Shown piece by piece: positions 7,672 through 16,952 of a DNA stretch of 64,000 bases. The position numbers and the translations under genes are program-made. Under the pieces are notes generated by a model, which was not told where the DNA came from, ran no database searches, and saw only the letters and a program-made list of their open reading frames with translations. The stretch is from an uncultured Spirochaetales bacterium (GTDB lineage Bacteria; Spirochaetota; Spirochaetia; Sphaerochaetales; Sphaerochaetaceae): contig CASENB010000016.1 in NCBI GenBank assembly GCA_949289305.1, forward strand, positions 1 to 64,000, in the 5' to 3' direction. The stretch's first letter is position 1; the number at the start of each line of letters is the position of its first letter.

Positions 7672-8424
7672 TTAATATACTGAGTTTTTAAGAGTTCCAA
7701 GATTTTCTATCACGCATTCGATCACATCTCCTCTTTGCATTCCGCTAACTCCTTTGGGTGTTCCTGTTAAAATAACGTCGCCTGGAAGAAGCGTCATTAC
7801 GCTAGATAGGTAACTTATCAGATAGTCAATTTTAAATATTAGGAGGCTTGTATTGCTTTGTTGCATGACTTTACCATTTAAAATACTTTTTATTTCTAGA
7901 TTGTTTGGATCTACTTCATCGCTTACATAAGGTCCAAGCGGCATGAAAGTGTCAAAGCCCTTGCAAATAGTCCATTGTCCGTTCTTATCCTGCATATCGC
8001 GCGCTGTTACATCATTTGCAATAGTGTAGCCAAGCACGTAAGAAGGTGCATCTTCAATCTTCACATCTTTTGCTTTTTTTCCTATTACAACGGCAAGTTC
8101 TGCTTCATAATCGACTCTATTAGATACTTCTGGCTTTATGATCTGCTCCTCTGGATTTAATAGCGCGGTACTTGGTTTTATAAAAACTACGGGCTTAGCA
8201 GGGTAGTTCATCTCAAGCTCCGTTATGTGCGCTTTGTAGTTCAGTCCTATGCACAATGCCTTTGATGGACTTACAGGGGAGAGTAGGCGGACATCTTTTA
8301 AATTCACCTTCTCTTTTGTCTCCTCTTTTGTGTACAGGAAGTTTCCTTTTAAAACAGTAATTCCGTCATCGTTTAAAACACCGTATTTGATCTGGCCTTC
8401 TTTAATAAATCTTACGTACTTCAT
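7672..8424 (-). CDS. Fumarylacetoacetate hydrolase family protein
   Basis: 250 residues. The N-terminal half begins MKYVRFIKEGQIKYGVL; the catalytic FAH domain carries LCIGLNYKAH, FIKPSTALL, the metal ligands in VDYEAELAVVIGK (the E...E pair) and ANDVTARDMQ, and the closing LPGDVILTGTPKGVSGMQRGD. Members hydrolyse or hydrate 2-oxo-acids such as acylpyruvates and 2-hydroxy-hepta-dienedioate. The gene starts 2 bp after the stop of the GNAT-like gene, so the two form an operon. Substrate unknown. Confidence 0.9.
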   Translation of the reverse strand: MKYVRFIKEGQIKYGVLNDDGITVLKGNFLYTKEETKEKVNLKDVRLLSPVSPSKALCIGLNYKAHITELEMNYPAKPVVFIKPSTALLNPEEQIIKPEVSNRVDYEAELAVVIGKKAKDVKIEDAPSYVLGYTIANDVTARDMQDKNGQWTICKGFDTFMPLGPYVSDEVDPNNLEIKSILNGKVMQQSNTSLLIFKIDYLISYLSSVMTLLPGDVILTGTPKGVSGMQRGDVIECVIENLGTLKNSVY

Positions 8425-8426
8425 AC

Positions 8427-9161
8427 TTACCTCTTTATTATCAGAATGTCTTCAACTTTCTTAAAGCCGAGACTGGCATAGAAATTTATTAGTTTCTCTC
8501 CTTTTGTAAACAGGAATATCTTATTCTCTTTTTCGTTTTTTTTAAAATAGTAATTAAGCGCGCTTTTTATGTTTTTAGATGCATAGCCGAAGCATCTTTT
8601 ATCTTTTTTGGTTGCAACATTTGAAATTATGTTTTTTGAAACATACAGGGCAGAAACAATCATTTCATCTTCGAAAATTACTGAAAAGAAATTATTGTCG
8701 TTTCTCTCCTTATATTTTCTAACCATGTCCTTTTCGCTGTAAAAATGATCCATTCCTTCTATTGAATTATAGAAAGAGACGAGGCTTAAGTAGTCTTTTA
8801 GCCTTTTTATTATCACTGCCTCTTCTTTTTCTTCACATCTCTCTTTTACCATCAGCGTCTCAATTCTCTTGCTTTTAACGCCATCTACATTGATTTCTGA
8901 CAGCCCAGGCGCTAAAAGCATCCTAAAGTCATGCTCTCTTATAAAAGAGATGGCATCATCATCTAAAGAAGTTGCTGCAGATAATGATATTAGTAGGGAA
9001 GGTATATAAAGAATATACGTGGTTGAACTTTTATAAAGAAAGTAGTGTTCTCCCAGTTTAAGTCCGTCCATGTTATAAAGAATGAATCTATTTTTGTTTT
9101 CATCCTTTTTCAAATCTTCAATGCAATCTTTTAAACTTTCTGCGGTAATCTTTTTTAGCAT
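8427..9161 (-). CDS. GNAT-like acetyltransferase, N-terminally extended
   Basis: 244 residues. The C-terminal third looks like a GNAT fold: FFSVIFEDEMIVSALYVS (beta strands 2-4), CFGYASKNIKSALNYYFKK in the acetyl-CoA-binding region, and the closing LINFYASLGFKKVEDILII, the usual last GNAT motif. The N-terminal 120 residues are unfamiliar. No SD; TTGATC and TAAATT (18 bp apart) put the -10 box 5 bp from the ATG, suggesting a leaderless message. The FAH gene follows in the same operon. Substrate unknown. Confidence 0.6.
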   Translation of the reverse strand: MLKKITAESLKDCIEDLKKDENKNRFILYNMDGLKLGEHYFLYKSSTTYILYIPSLLISLSAATSLDDDAISFIREHDFRMLLAPGLSEINVDGVKSKRIETLMVKERCEEKEEAVIIKRLKDYLSLVSFYNSIEGMDHFYSEKDMVRKYKERNDNNFFSVIFEDEMIVSALYVSKNIISNVATKKDKRCFGYASKNIKSALNYYFKKNEKENKIFLFTKGEKLINFYASLGFKKVEDILIIKR

Positions 9162-9183
9162 AGGACAATTTAATTCTAGTCTA

Positions 9184-9212
9184 ATGACTTGATCAAAAAA
9201 AGAGGGTATAAT
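9184..9212 (+). promoter_or_regulatory. metG promoter
   Basis: ATGACT (9184-9189) and a perfect TATAAT (9207-9212) with a 17-bp spacer, 28 bp before the metG start codon. Confidence 0.65.
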
Positions 9213-9240
9213 GGCATAGAATTTTAAAAGGTGGCATAAA

Positions 9241-11442
9241 GTGAAGAAGAGATTAATAACATCAGCACTTCCATATGTAAATAACGTTCCTCATCTTGGA
9301 AACCTGACGCAGGTTCTTTCTGCAGATGTATTTGCACGCTTTTGCAGGCTCAGAGGTTATGAGACGTTATATATCTGTGGTACGGACGAATACGGGACTG
9401 CAAGCGAGACGAGGGCTATGCAGGAGGGGATAAGCCCAAGAGAGCTTTGCGACAAATACCACGAGATTCATAAAGAGATTTATAAGTGGTTTAATATCAG
9501 TTTTGATTATTTTGGAAGAACGAGTACTGAAAAACAGACAGAGATCGTTCAGCATATTTTTAATAAAGTAGATGAGAACGGCTACATCTCTGAAAAAGAG
9601 ATGACGCAGTTGTACTGTCCGACTTGCGGCAGATTCTTAGCAGACAGGTTCGTTAGCGGCGAATGTCCGAATTGCCATAGCCTGGATGCAAGAGGAGACC
9701 AGTGCGATGCCTGTGGAAAGCTTCTAGATCCTACAGATTTAATTAATCCTAAATGTTCTGTCTGCGGTACGACTCCTATCGTTAAAAAGACTAAGCATCT
9801 TTTTATAAACCTTCCAAAAGCGCTTCCTCTTTTAAAAGAATGGATGGCAAAAGCTTCTGTTGAGGGTTTTTGGGCTAACAACGCAATTCAGATTACATCT
9901 TCATGGATAAGGGACGGACTTCAAGAGAGATGCATCACGCGTGATCTTAAATGGGGCATTCCTGTTCCAAAGCCTGGCTATGAGGATAAGGTATTCTATG
10001 TATGGTTCGATGCTCCAATCGGCTATATCTCAATTACTATGAACGCTGTTGATAATTGGGAGTACTGGTGGAGAGATCCTGAGAACACGGAGTTATTCCA
10101 GTTCATTGGAAAAGATAATATTCCATTCCATACGGTAATTTTCCCTTCAAGCCTTTTAGCAACCGGTGAAAAGTGGACTATGCTTCACCATATGAGCAGC
10201 ACCGAATATCTGAATTACGAGGGTGGAAAGTTCAGTAAGAGCCGCGGCATTGGAGTATTTGGAAATGACGTAGAGAGTACAGACATTCCTGCAGATTGCT
10301 GGAGATTCTATATGTTCTATAACCGCCCAGAAAAGAGCGATTTCACTTTCATGTGGAAGGATTTCCAAGACAAGATCAACAAGGAACTGATTGGAAACCT
10401 TTCTAATCTTGTTAATAGGACGCTTTCTTTTATTACGAGATTCTATAATGGAAAGATTGAAAATCCTGTTATTGATGAAGAACTCTATGCTGTAATTAAA
10501 AACAAAGAGGACGAGATAACAGCATTGCTTGAAAGGGCAGAAGAAAAAGATGCGATTCATGCTATTTTTGCCCTATCTGATATCGGAAACAAGGTGTTCC
10601 AAGATGCTGAACCATGGAAGAAAAGGACAGAAAGTCCAGAAGAGGCTGTCAAACTTTTATCAACCTTATATTTCTTAATAAGGGATTTGGCTGTAATGGT
10701 AAGTCCATTTATTCCAAGCACAGCAGAGAAGATCCTGTCTTTCATCGGTAAAGAAGGAGCTCTTTGGTCTGACATAGGAAAGACGGATTTACCTGTAGAA
10801 GTTGTCAAGAGCGAGCTTCTTTTTACAAAACTTGAAGATAAGAGAATTGAAGAGTTGAGAGAAAAATACTCTGGTTCTCAGAAAGAAAGAGAAGAAAAGA
10901 AGGAAAAAGAGATGGAGAACAACAAAGTAGAACAAGAGAGCATTATTGATCAGTTCAAGAGAAAAGTAATCTTGAAGGTTTCGAAGATCGTTGAGGTAGA
11001 AAAGCATCCTAACGGCGATAAGCTTTACATTCTTAAGCTTGACACAGGAGAAGAGGAATTAAGGCAGATCGTATCGTCTATCGTACCTTATTATAAGGAA
11101 GAAGAACTATTAAACAGGAACATTGTTCTTGTATCCAACTTAAAACCAGCAAACTTCAGAGGCGTAAAGTCCAACGGAATGCTTTTAGCTGCAAGTGAGG
11201 CAGATGACAATGAGCATAAGACATGCGAGTTAATCTTTGCCGACGATCTTCCTGTTGGCGCTGTGATTGAGTTTGACAACCAGGAGCCTGTTGAAAAGAT
11301 TACGACATATTTGAAGAGCGAACACTTCTTCGCCCTTCCTATGAAGACCATTAACGGTGAAGTATGCGTAGAAGGGCAGCCACTTGGTTATGGCGGCAAG
11401 CATTTGAAGGTTTATAAGTACATCAACGGTAACGTTGGCTGA
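9241..11442 (+). CDS. metG: Methionyl-tRNA synthetase with C-terminal tRNA-binding domain
   Basis: 733 residues from a GTG start (9241) behind AAAGGTGG. The class I signature PYVNNVPHLGN (HIGH-type) and KFSKSRG (KMSKS-type) frame the Rossmann catalytic core. Two zinc knuckles are visible (CPTCGRF/CPNC and CDACG/CSVCG), the four-cluster form. An anticodon-binding helical domain follows, then a charged linker (near 550-570) and an EMAP/Trbp111-type OB domain (about 580-680) that aids tRNA binding and dimerisation, and about 50 extra residues. It charges both initiator and elongator tRNA-Met. Single gene with its own promoter and terminator. Confidence 0.97.
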   Translation: MKKRLITSALPYVNNVPHLGNLTQVLSADVFARFCRLRGYETLYICGTDEYGTASETRAMQEGISPRELCDKYHEIHKEIYKWFNISFDYFGRTSTEKQTEIVQHIFNKVDENGYISEKEMTQLYCPTCGRFLADRFVSGECPNCHSLDARGDQCDACGKLLDPTDLINPKCSVCGTTPIVKKTKHLFINLPKALPLLKEWMAKASVEGFWANNAIQITSSWIRDGLQERCITRDLKWGIPVPKPGYEDKVFYVWFDAPIGYISITMNAVDNWEYWWRDPENTELFQFIGKDNIPFHTVIFPSSLLATGEKWTMLHHMSSTEYLNYEGGKFSKSRGIGVFGNDVESTDIPADCWRFYMFYNRPEKSDFTFMWKDFQDKINKELIGNLSNLVNRTLSFITRFYNGKIENPVIDEELYAVIKNKEDEITALLERAEEKDAIHAIFALSDIGNKVFQDAEPWKKRTESPEEAVKLLSTLYFLIRDLAVMVSPFIPSTAEKILSFIGKEGALWSDIGKTDLPVEVVKSELLFTKLEDKRIEELREKYSGSQKEREEKKEKEMENNKVEQESIIDQFKRKVILKVSKIVEVEKHPNGDKLYILKLDTGEEELRQIVSSIVPYYKEEELLNRNIVLVSNLKPANFRGVKSNGMLLAASEADDNEHKTCELIFADDLPVGAVIEFDNQEPVEKITTYLKSEHFFALPMKTINGEVCVEGQPLGYGGKHLKVYKYINGNVG

Positions 11443-11445
11443 TGT

Positions 11446-11471
11446 AAGCGGAGAGAAATCTCCGCTTTTTC
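11446..11471 (+). terminator. metG terminator
   Basis: AAGCGGAGA (11446-11454), GAAA loop, TCTCCGCTT (11459-11467), then T residues; begins four bases after the stop codon. Confidence 0.9.
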
Positions 11472-11479
11472 ACTCTTAG

Positions 11480-11507
11480 TTACAAAAAAAGCCTCATTAG
11501 TTATAAT
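11480..11507 (+). promoter_or_regulatory. Promoter of the PTS operon
   Basis: TTACAA (11480-11485) and a perfect TATAAT (11502-11507), 16-bp spacer. The transcript would have about 60 nt of leader; I see no antiterminator hairpin in it. Confidence 0.6.
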
Positions 11508-11574
11508 TTTTCTTTCATACTTTTCCCTATTGTGATAAAATTATTAAGAAAATATTAAAAAAGGATGGAGAAAA

Positions 11575-12069
11575 ATGGGGCTTTTCAATAAGTTATTTAA
11601 AAGTTCTGAAGATTTATCTAACACGCTGTTTTCACCTCTTAGCGGTAAAAGCGTCAGCCTATCTTATGTAAACGATCCCACATTTAGTGAAGAAATACTT
11701 GGAAAAGGGGTTGCGATACTCCCTACATCTACTACTGTATTAAGTCCCTGTGACGGCACAGTTGATTTAATGTTCGATACGGGGCATGCTGTTAATCTTA
11801 TATCCGATTCAGGAATTGAAATTCTTATCCATATTGGCCTTGAGACCGTAGCGCTTAAAGGAAAACATTTTAAGACGCTTAAAAACACTGGTGACAAGGT
11901 TAAGATAGGCGATGCTCTAATTGAATTCGACCTTGATGGATTGAAAAACGACGGATATGACACAATCGTACCAATTGTAATCTGCAATAGCGATTCATAT
12001 AAGGAAATCACGCCGATTATAAGCGATGTTGTAAATGCAGGAGACAAGATTCTCTCTCTTTCAAAGTAG
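11575..12069 (+). CDS. crr: PTS EIIA component, glucose family
   Basis: 164 residues. The phosphorylated histidine is His86 in ILIHIGLETVALKG, with the partner His71 in GHAVNLIS; LSPCDGTV and the closing GDKI strand complete the EIIA-Glc fold. It passes phosphate from HPr to the EIIB domain of the sugar permease. First gene of a four-gene operon with ptsI, ptsH and an EIICB permease. Because the permease three genes downstream has IIC and IIB but no IIA domain, this separate EIIA is its natural partner. Confidence 0.92.
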   Translation: MGLFNKLFKSSEDLSNTLFSPLSGKSVSLSYVNDPTFSEEILGKGVAILPTSTTVLSPCDGTVDLMFDTGHAVNLISDSGIEILIHIGLETVALKGKHFKTLKNTGDKVKIGDALIEFDLDGLKNDGYDTIVPIVICNSDSYKEITPIISDVVNAGDKILSLSK

Positions 12070-12075
12070 GATGAA

Positions 12076-13689
12076 ATGATAAAAGGAAGCGGAAGACCAG
12101 TATATAGCGGAGTAGCGATTGGAAAGATTTTTGTTTTTTCAAAGAGCCGCCAGATAAACAGAACTAAATGCAGCGACATAGAAAAAGAGATCAAGAGGTT
12201 CAATGATGCCATTGCCGTTGCAAAAGAAGAGCTCAATGTTCTTTATGAGAAGACTAAGAGAGAGATTGGGGAAGAGCAGGCGGAAATAATAGAAGTTCAA
12301 TCGCTGTTTTTAGACGATCTTGATTATACTGAAGGGATTATCGATATGATAAAAGCCGGAAGCGACGCTGCTTTTTCGACTCATGAGATAGGAGATGCGC
12401 AGGCAAGCGCATTTGCTCAGCTCGATGATGAGTATATGAAGGCCAGGGCTGCTGATATTAAAGATATCTCCGATCGTCTGATAAAGATACTAACAGGATC
12501 TGAAGGATCTTTTAAAATGGATAGTCCAGGTATCGTAGTAGCAGAAGATCTATCTCCTAGTGAAACAGTCTCTCTTGATAAGGAGAAGATTCTTGCATTT
12601 GTTACAAGACAAGGATCATCAAATTCCCATACTGCGATACTTGCTCGAGTTATGAATATTCCATCTCTAGTCCTTACAGATATAGATATAGATCCGTCTC
12701 TAAATGGAAGAACTATGATAGTCGACGGCTTTGCCGGAAACTATTACATAGATCCAGATGATGAGACTATGAATAGCATGCTTTTAAAGCAGAAAGGAGC
12801 GTTAGAGCATAAGGCAGAGCTCGATGCGTATAGAAAGAGAGAAAGCATCAGCAAAAGCGGTAAGAAAGTAAACTTATTTGCAAACATCGGAAGTCCTGAT
12901 GACTTAAAGTATGTCCTTGATGGAGATGCAGAGGGAATCGGATTGTTGAGAAGCGAATTCCTATATCTTGGCCGACATGATTATCCAAGCGAATACGAAC
13001 TTTTTACAGCCTATAAGAAAGTCGTTGAGACGATGGAAGGAAAGAAGGTAGTAATAAGGACGCTCGATATTGGAGCAGATAAGAAGGTCGATTATTTTAA
13101 TCTGGAGAAGGAAGAAAACCCTGCTCTTGGCTATAGAGGAATAAGAATTTGCTTAAGAGAAAAAGAGATATTTAAAACACAGCTAAGGGCAATTTACAGA
13201 GCTAGCGAGTTTGGAAAGGTCTCAATAATGTTTCCTATGATTATCTCTTTAAAGGAAATTAAGGAGATAAAAGAGACTTGTGCTGAAGTCATAAAGGAGC
13301 TTGAGGCTGAAGGCTGTAATTTAAATCCTGTAGAACTTGGCATCATGATAGAAACACCTGCCGCTGCAATTATAAGCGACGTACTTGCAAAAGAAGTAGA
13401 TTTCTTCAGTGTCGGTACTAACGATTTAACTCAATATACATTAGCTCTCGACAGGCAGAATGAGAAGCTCGATTCTTTCTACGATTCGCATCATGAGGCG
13501 ATTATGAGACTTCTTAAGATAATTGCCGATAATGCGCATAAGGCAGGTATTTGGGCTGGAATCTGCGGAGAACTTGCTGGGGATTTAACTCTTACTGATG
13601 AATTTTTAAAGATGGGGTATGACGAACTTTCCGTTGCACCATCAAGAGTATTGGAACTTAGAAAGAAAATAATTGAAAGCGAGGTTTGA
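12076..13689 (+). CDS. ptsI: PTS enzyme I (phosphoenolpyruvate-protein phosphotransferase)
   Basis: 537 residues, slightly short of the usual 570. The N-terminal phosphotransfer domain has the active His in QGSSNSHTAILAR; the PEP-binding domain shows GIGLLRSEFLY, NPALGYRGIRICL, ELGIMIETPAA and VGTNDLTQYTLALDR, and the closing SICGE-type motif appears as GICGELAG. It transfers phosphate from PEP to HPr, starting sugar uptake. The gene begins 6 bp after crr and its stop is one base from the HPr start. Confidence 0.96.
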   Translation: MIKGSGRPVYSGVAIGKIFVFSKSRQINRTKCSDIEKEIKRFNDAIAVAKEELNVLYEKTKREIGEEQAEIIEVQSLFLDDLDYTEGIIDMIKAGSDAAFSTHEIGDAQASAFAQLDDEYMKARAADIKDISDRLIKILTGSEGSFKMDSPGIVVAEDLSPSETVSLDKEKILAFVTRQGSSNSHTAILARVMNIPSLVLTDIDIDPSLNGRTMIVDGFAGNYYIDPDDETMNSMLLKQKGALEHKAELDAYRKRESISKSGKKVNLFANIGSPDDLKYVLDGDAEGIGLLRSEFLYLGRHDYPSEYELFTAYKKVVETMEGKKVVIRTLDIGADKKVDYFNLEKEENPALGYRGIRICLREKEIFKTQLRAIYRASEFGKVSIMFPMIISLKEIKEIKETCAEVIKELEAEGCNLNPVELGIMIETPAAAIISDVLAKEVDFFSVGTNDLTQYTLALDRQNEKLDSFYDSHHEAIMRLLKIIADNAHKAGIWAGICGELAGDLTLTDEFLKMGYDELSVAPSRVLELRKKIIESEV

Positions 13690-13690
13690 A

Positions 13691-13954
13691 ATGAAAAGTT
13701 TTGATTACGTAATCAAGGACGAGCTTGGAATTCATGCGCGTCCTGCAGGAATATTAGTAAAAAAGCTTGCATCAGTGAAAAGCAATGTGAAGATTGAAGT
13801 GAAGGACAAGGACAAAGAGGCCGATGCCAAAAGGCTTATGCAGGTTATGAAAATGGCTGTAAAACAGAATGATACTGTAACAGTCACAATTGAGGGTGAA
13901 GATGAAGATACTGCTTTAGTGGAAATTGAAGCGTTCTTCAAAGAAAATTTTTAA
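13691..13954 (+). CDS. ptsH: Phosphocarrier protein HPr
   Basis: 87 residues from the ATG at 13691, preceded by GAGG inside the end of ptsI; an in-frame TTG upstream is within ptsI and rejected. LGIHARPAG holds the phosphorylated His15. The position that aligns with regulatory Ser46 (in the canonical KSIMGVM) is Arg here: the segment reads KRLMQVM. HPr therefore looks unable to be phosphorylated by HPr kinase, consistent with a transport-only role. Third gene of the PTS operon. Confidence 0.95.
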   Translation: MKSFDYVIKDELGIHARPAGILVKKLASVKSNVKIEVKDKDKEADAKRLMQVMKMAVKQNDTVTVTIEGEDEDTALVEIEAFFKENF

Positions 13955-13995
13955 ACTTTTTTAGCACATTTGTGCTTAATAAAGGAGGTCATCTT

Positions 13996-15450
13996 ATGAT
14001 GAAATTTTTACAGAGGCTAGGAAAGTCTCTCATGCTTCCTGTAGCATGTCTTCCAGTAGCAGGAATTTTGGTAGGAATCGGATACTGGATCGATCCATCA
14101 GGTTGGGGTGCCGGAAGCAACGTCGTTTCTAACATTCTCTACTCTGCAGGTAGTTCGATTATAGACAATATGTCAGTTCTTTTTGCAATCGGCGTTGCTG
14201 TCGGTATGTCAAAAGATCAGGAAGGAACTTCTGCTCTTGCTGGAATCGTATCATGGTTTATATTCCAGACATTATTAGGTAAAGTTGCTCCTACTATTGT
14301 TGGAAATATATCATGGCTTGATGTAACAGCATTTACCAAAGTAAACAACCAGTTTATCGGTATTGTTTCCGGTATTATAGGTGCTGCATGTTACAATAAG
14401 TTCTCATCCACGCAGCTTCCGGACTTCCTTGGCTTCTTCTCAGGTAAGAGGTCTGTTGCAATCGTTACAGCGGGGGTCACTCTTTTAATCTGTATTCCTA
14501 TGATTTTCCTCTGGCCGTTCATCTATGGCGCTCTTGTAACGTTCGGAGAGGCTATGATTTCTCTAGGCCCTATCGGAGCAGGAATTTATGCGTTCTTCAA
14601 CAGACTTTTAATCCCTGTAGGACTACACCATGCTTTAAACAGCGTATTCTGGTTTGACGTTGCAGGAATCAACGATATCGCAAGATTCTGGGGTTCTCCA
14701 GAGAACATTCTCATGAACGGCACATTCCAGGTAACTGGAATCTACCAGACAGGATTCTTCCCTGTAATGATGTTCGGACTCCCTGCTGGCGCTCTTGCAA
14801 TGTATGTTCTCTCAAAGGACAACAAGAAGAAGGCTACCGGCGGTATCTTATTTGCAGCTGCACTCGCATCATTCTTTACTGGTATTACAGAACCTCTAGA
14901 GTTCTCATTTATGTTCTTGGCTCCAGGCCTATACCTCGTACATGCAATCTTGACAGCTATTTCTGTTGCTGTTTGTGCATTCCTCCCAGTAAGAGCAGGA
15001 TTTAACTTCTCTGCAGGTTTCGTAGACTGGTTCCTATCTTTCAGAGCGCCGAATGCTCTCAATCCTTGGATGATAATCCCAATCGGACTTGTAGTTGCAG
15101 TAATATACTTCGTTGTATTCTATTTCGTTATTAAGAAGTTCAATCTTAAGACACCAGGAAGGGAAGACGATGTAGAAGCAGAACTTACAGTAGAGCTTGC
15201 AAGCAACGACTACACTGAAATTGCAAGAATAATCCTCTCTGGCGTTGGTGGAAAGGATAACGTTTCAACAATCGACAACTGTATTACAAGACTTAGACTC
15301 GAAGTAAAAGACCGTCTCATGGTTGATGAAAAGACTATTAAGAGCGCAGGCGTTAAAGGCGTTTTAAGACCTGCAAAGAACTCTGTTCAGATTATTATCG
15401 GACCAAAGGTTCAGTTTGTCGCAGACGAATTTAAGAAACTTTGTAAGTAA
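13996..15450 (+). CDS. PTS EIICB sugar permease (glucose/N-acetylglucosamine family)
   Basis: 484 residues from the ATG at 13996, 7 bp after GGAGG; a second ATG follows directly. The IIC domain (about 1-390) has roughly ten membrane segments, the opening FLQRLGKSLMLPVACLPVAG, and the family motifs LIPVGLHHALNSVFWFD and GITEPLEFSFMFLAP. The IIB domain (about 405-484) carries the phosphocysteine in IDNCITRLRLEV. No IIA domain is fused; crr supplies it. Whether it takes glucose, GlcNAc or maltose cannot be told from motifs alone. Last gene of the PTS operon. Confidence 0.9.
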   Translation: MMKFLQRLGKSLMLPVACLPVAGILVGIGYWIDPSGWGAGSNVVSNILYSAGSSIIDNMSVLFAIGVAVGMSKDQEGTSALAGIVSWFIFQTLLGKVAPTIVGNISWLDVTAFTKVNNQFIGIVSGIIGAACYNKFSSTQLPDFLGFFSGKRSVAIVTAGVTLLICIPMIFLWPFIYGALVTFGEAMISLGPIGAGIYAFFNRLLIPVGLHHALNSVFWFDVAGINDIARFWGSPENILMNGTFQVTGIYQTGFFPVMMFGLPAGALAMYVLSKDNKKKATGGILFAAALASFFTGITEPLEFSFMFLAPGLYLVHAILTAISVAVCAFLPVRAGFNFSAGFVDWFLSFRAPNALNPWMIIPIGLVVAVIYFVVFYFVIKKFNLKTPGREDDVEAELTVELASNDYTEIARIILSGVGGKDNVSTIDNCITRLRLEVKDRLMVDEKTIKSAGVKGVLRPAKNSVQIIIGPKVQFVADEFKKLCK

Positions 15451-15458
15451 TGTTCATT

Positions 15459-15484
15459 AGGAGGCTTCGGCCTCCTTTTTTTAT
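15459..15484 (+). terminator. Terminator of the PTS operon
   Basis: AGGAGGC (15459-15465), TTCG tetraloop, GCCTCCT, then a run of T residues reaching the stop codon of the convergent murD gene. Confidence 0.92.
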
Positions 15485-16776
15485 TTTCCAATTATTTTAA
15501 ATACGGCATCCTTGAACATTTTTCCTAGATCGAATTCGTTATTGAACGTCTCCTGAGAACTGGATGCCGGTGCGAGCAGCACGATTTGCGAATTGCTTCC
15601 CATACTGAGATTTTCAACAGCCTTTGCTTTTGCGTTTTCAACTGCATCGAATATGTTGTCGTACGGTCCGCTGTATCCGATATTGTTCTTTTTTAAATAT
15701 TCGATAAGCCTTGTTGTAAAAGATCCTTTTAAAAGCGTTATGCTGGAAGCCATTTTTATCGGGAGCTTCATCGATGAGAGATCGAGGTCTCCGCTTTTAT
15801 CAGAGCCTCCGGTAATAAGATGAATGGAAGCTCCTGCTATCATTTTGACTGTGAAGGCAACTGCTTCTGGAATTGTTGCTGCACTGTCGTTTATGTAGAG
15901 TATGCTGTCTTTAAAGGCTACTTGTTCAATTCTGTTTGGTATTCCTTTATATGTCGAGAGAGCATTTTCAATATCTCTTTTATGGTAGCCCAGAGCTTTT
16001 AGTATTTCATATGCTGATTCAAGCGGCTCTATGTTCCTGTTCGGATTGAAACGGGTAGGGGTGAAAATGATTTTTCTTGGCTTTCTTCTGCCTATTGCCT
16101 TTAGGAAGGTATCTCTTGCGTTTTTATCTATTATAGCCTTGTCAATCCAAGGGCCGAATATGTAATACGTCTCTTTTTTTTCAGCCCTCTTTTCATTTGC
16201 TTTTCTCGTTAGTAGCGCAAGATCTATCTCTGGCCATAAAGAAGAGAGTGCGAAATCTGTATCGCTTATCTGCCAGTTTGTCATTTCAAGAACTATGTGT
16301 GTATACGCTTCACATCCTTTCTCGTTCAGATCCTGAAGGATGTTGAATCCGGATAGCCCAAGAGATCCGCACATTATTGCGCTCTCTCCGAGAATGTTAA
16401 GCGCATGAGTTACTGCTGATGCAATACTCGTTTTTCCTTTGCTTCCCGTAATGACGATTTTTTTCATCCTTTTAACCCTTTCATCTTGAAGAAGGGCCGC
16501 AAGATCATTTGTCACGTATCTTGAACTTTTTAGCATTTGAAAAGACATTGGTATGCTTGGGGTTTTTACGACAGTGTCGTAGGTTCTAATCTCTTTTGCG
16601 CCTAGTTCTCCAAAGCGAATGGATGCGCCAAGGCTTCGAGCCTTGCTTAGAGCAAAATCAGAGACTTCCCTCTCTGCAGATTCATAGATTGTAACTTCTG
16701 CTCCTTTTGATATGTAATACTCCGCCGCATCAAGTCCTGATGAGTGAGGACCGAAACCCAAGACCAATATTTTCAT
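15481..16776 (-). CDS. murD: UDP-N-acetylmuramoylalanine--D-glutamate ligase
   Basis: 431 residues from the ATG at 16776 (MKILVLGFG); an in-frame ATG 18 codons upstream has no support. The N-terminal Rossmann-like domain binds UDP-MurNAc-Ala; VITGSKGKTSIASAV is the Mur ligase ATP loop (SKGKTS rather than TNGKTT); the C-terminal domain has GIPNRIEQVA, YINDSAATIPEA, LITGGSDKSGD and LLAPASSSQETF, all MurD landmarks. It adds D-glutamate to the peptidoglycan stem in the cytosol. No SD; TATACT lies 9 nt upstream of the ATG, so the message may be leaderless. Confidence 0.85.
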   Translation of the reverse strand: MKILVLGFGPHSSGLDAAEYYISKGAEVTIYESAEREVSDFALSKARSLGASIRFGELGAKEIRTYDTVVKTPSIPMSFQMLKSSRYVTNDLAALLQDERVKRMKKIVITGSKGKTSIASAVTHALNILGESAIMCGSLGLSGFNILQDLNEKGCEAYTHIVLEMTNWQISDTDFALSSLWPEIDLALLTRKANEKRAEKKETYYIFGPWIDKAIIDKNARDTFLKAIGRRKPRKIIFTPTRFNPNRNIEPLESAYEILKALGYHKRDIENALSTYKGIPNRIEQVAFKDSILYINDSAATIPEAVAFTVKMIAGASIHLITGGSDKSGDLDLSSMKLPIKMASSITLLKGSFTTRLIEYLKKNNIGYSGPYDNIFDAVENAKAKAVENLSMGSNSQIVLLAPASSSQETFNNEFDLGKMFKDAVFKIIGK

Positions 16777-16869
16777 TACTATTATAGTATAGCTTAAAAA
16801 TGTAGTGTTTCGATAGTTATATTTCATCAATTAGGTAGAGAGTTGTGTAGTAGTTTTTTCTTCACCCTC

Positions 16870-16899
16870 TTGACTGTCGGGTCAAATTCCTTAGATAAT
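16870..16899 (+). promoter_or_regulatory. Promoter of the COX24-like ribosomal peptide gene
   Basis: TTGACT (16870-16875) and GATAAT (16894-16899) with an 18-bp spacer, about 50 bp before the GTG start. Confidence 0.6.
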
Positions 16900-16952
16900 A
16901 GAGCGGTAATTACAAAATATGTACAATATATTGTTTATAAGGAGCTAGCACT

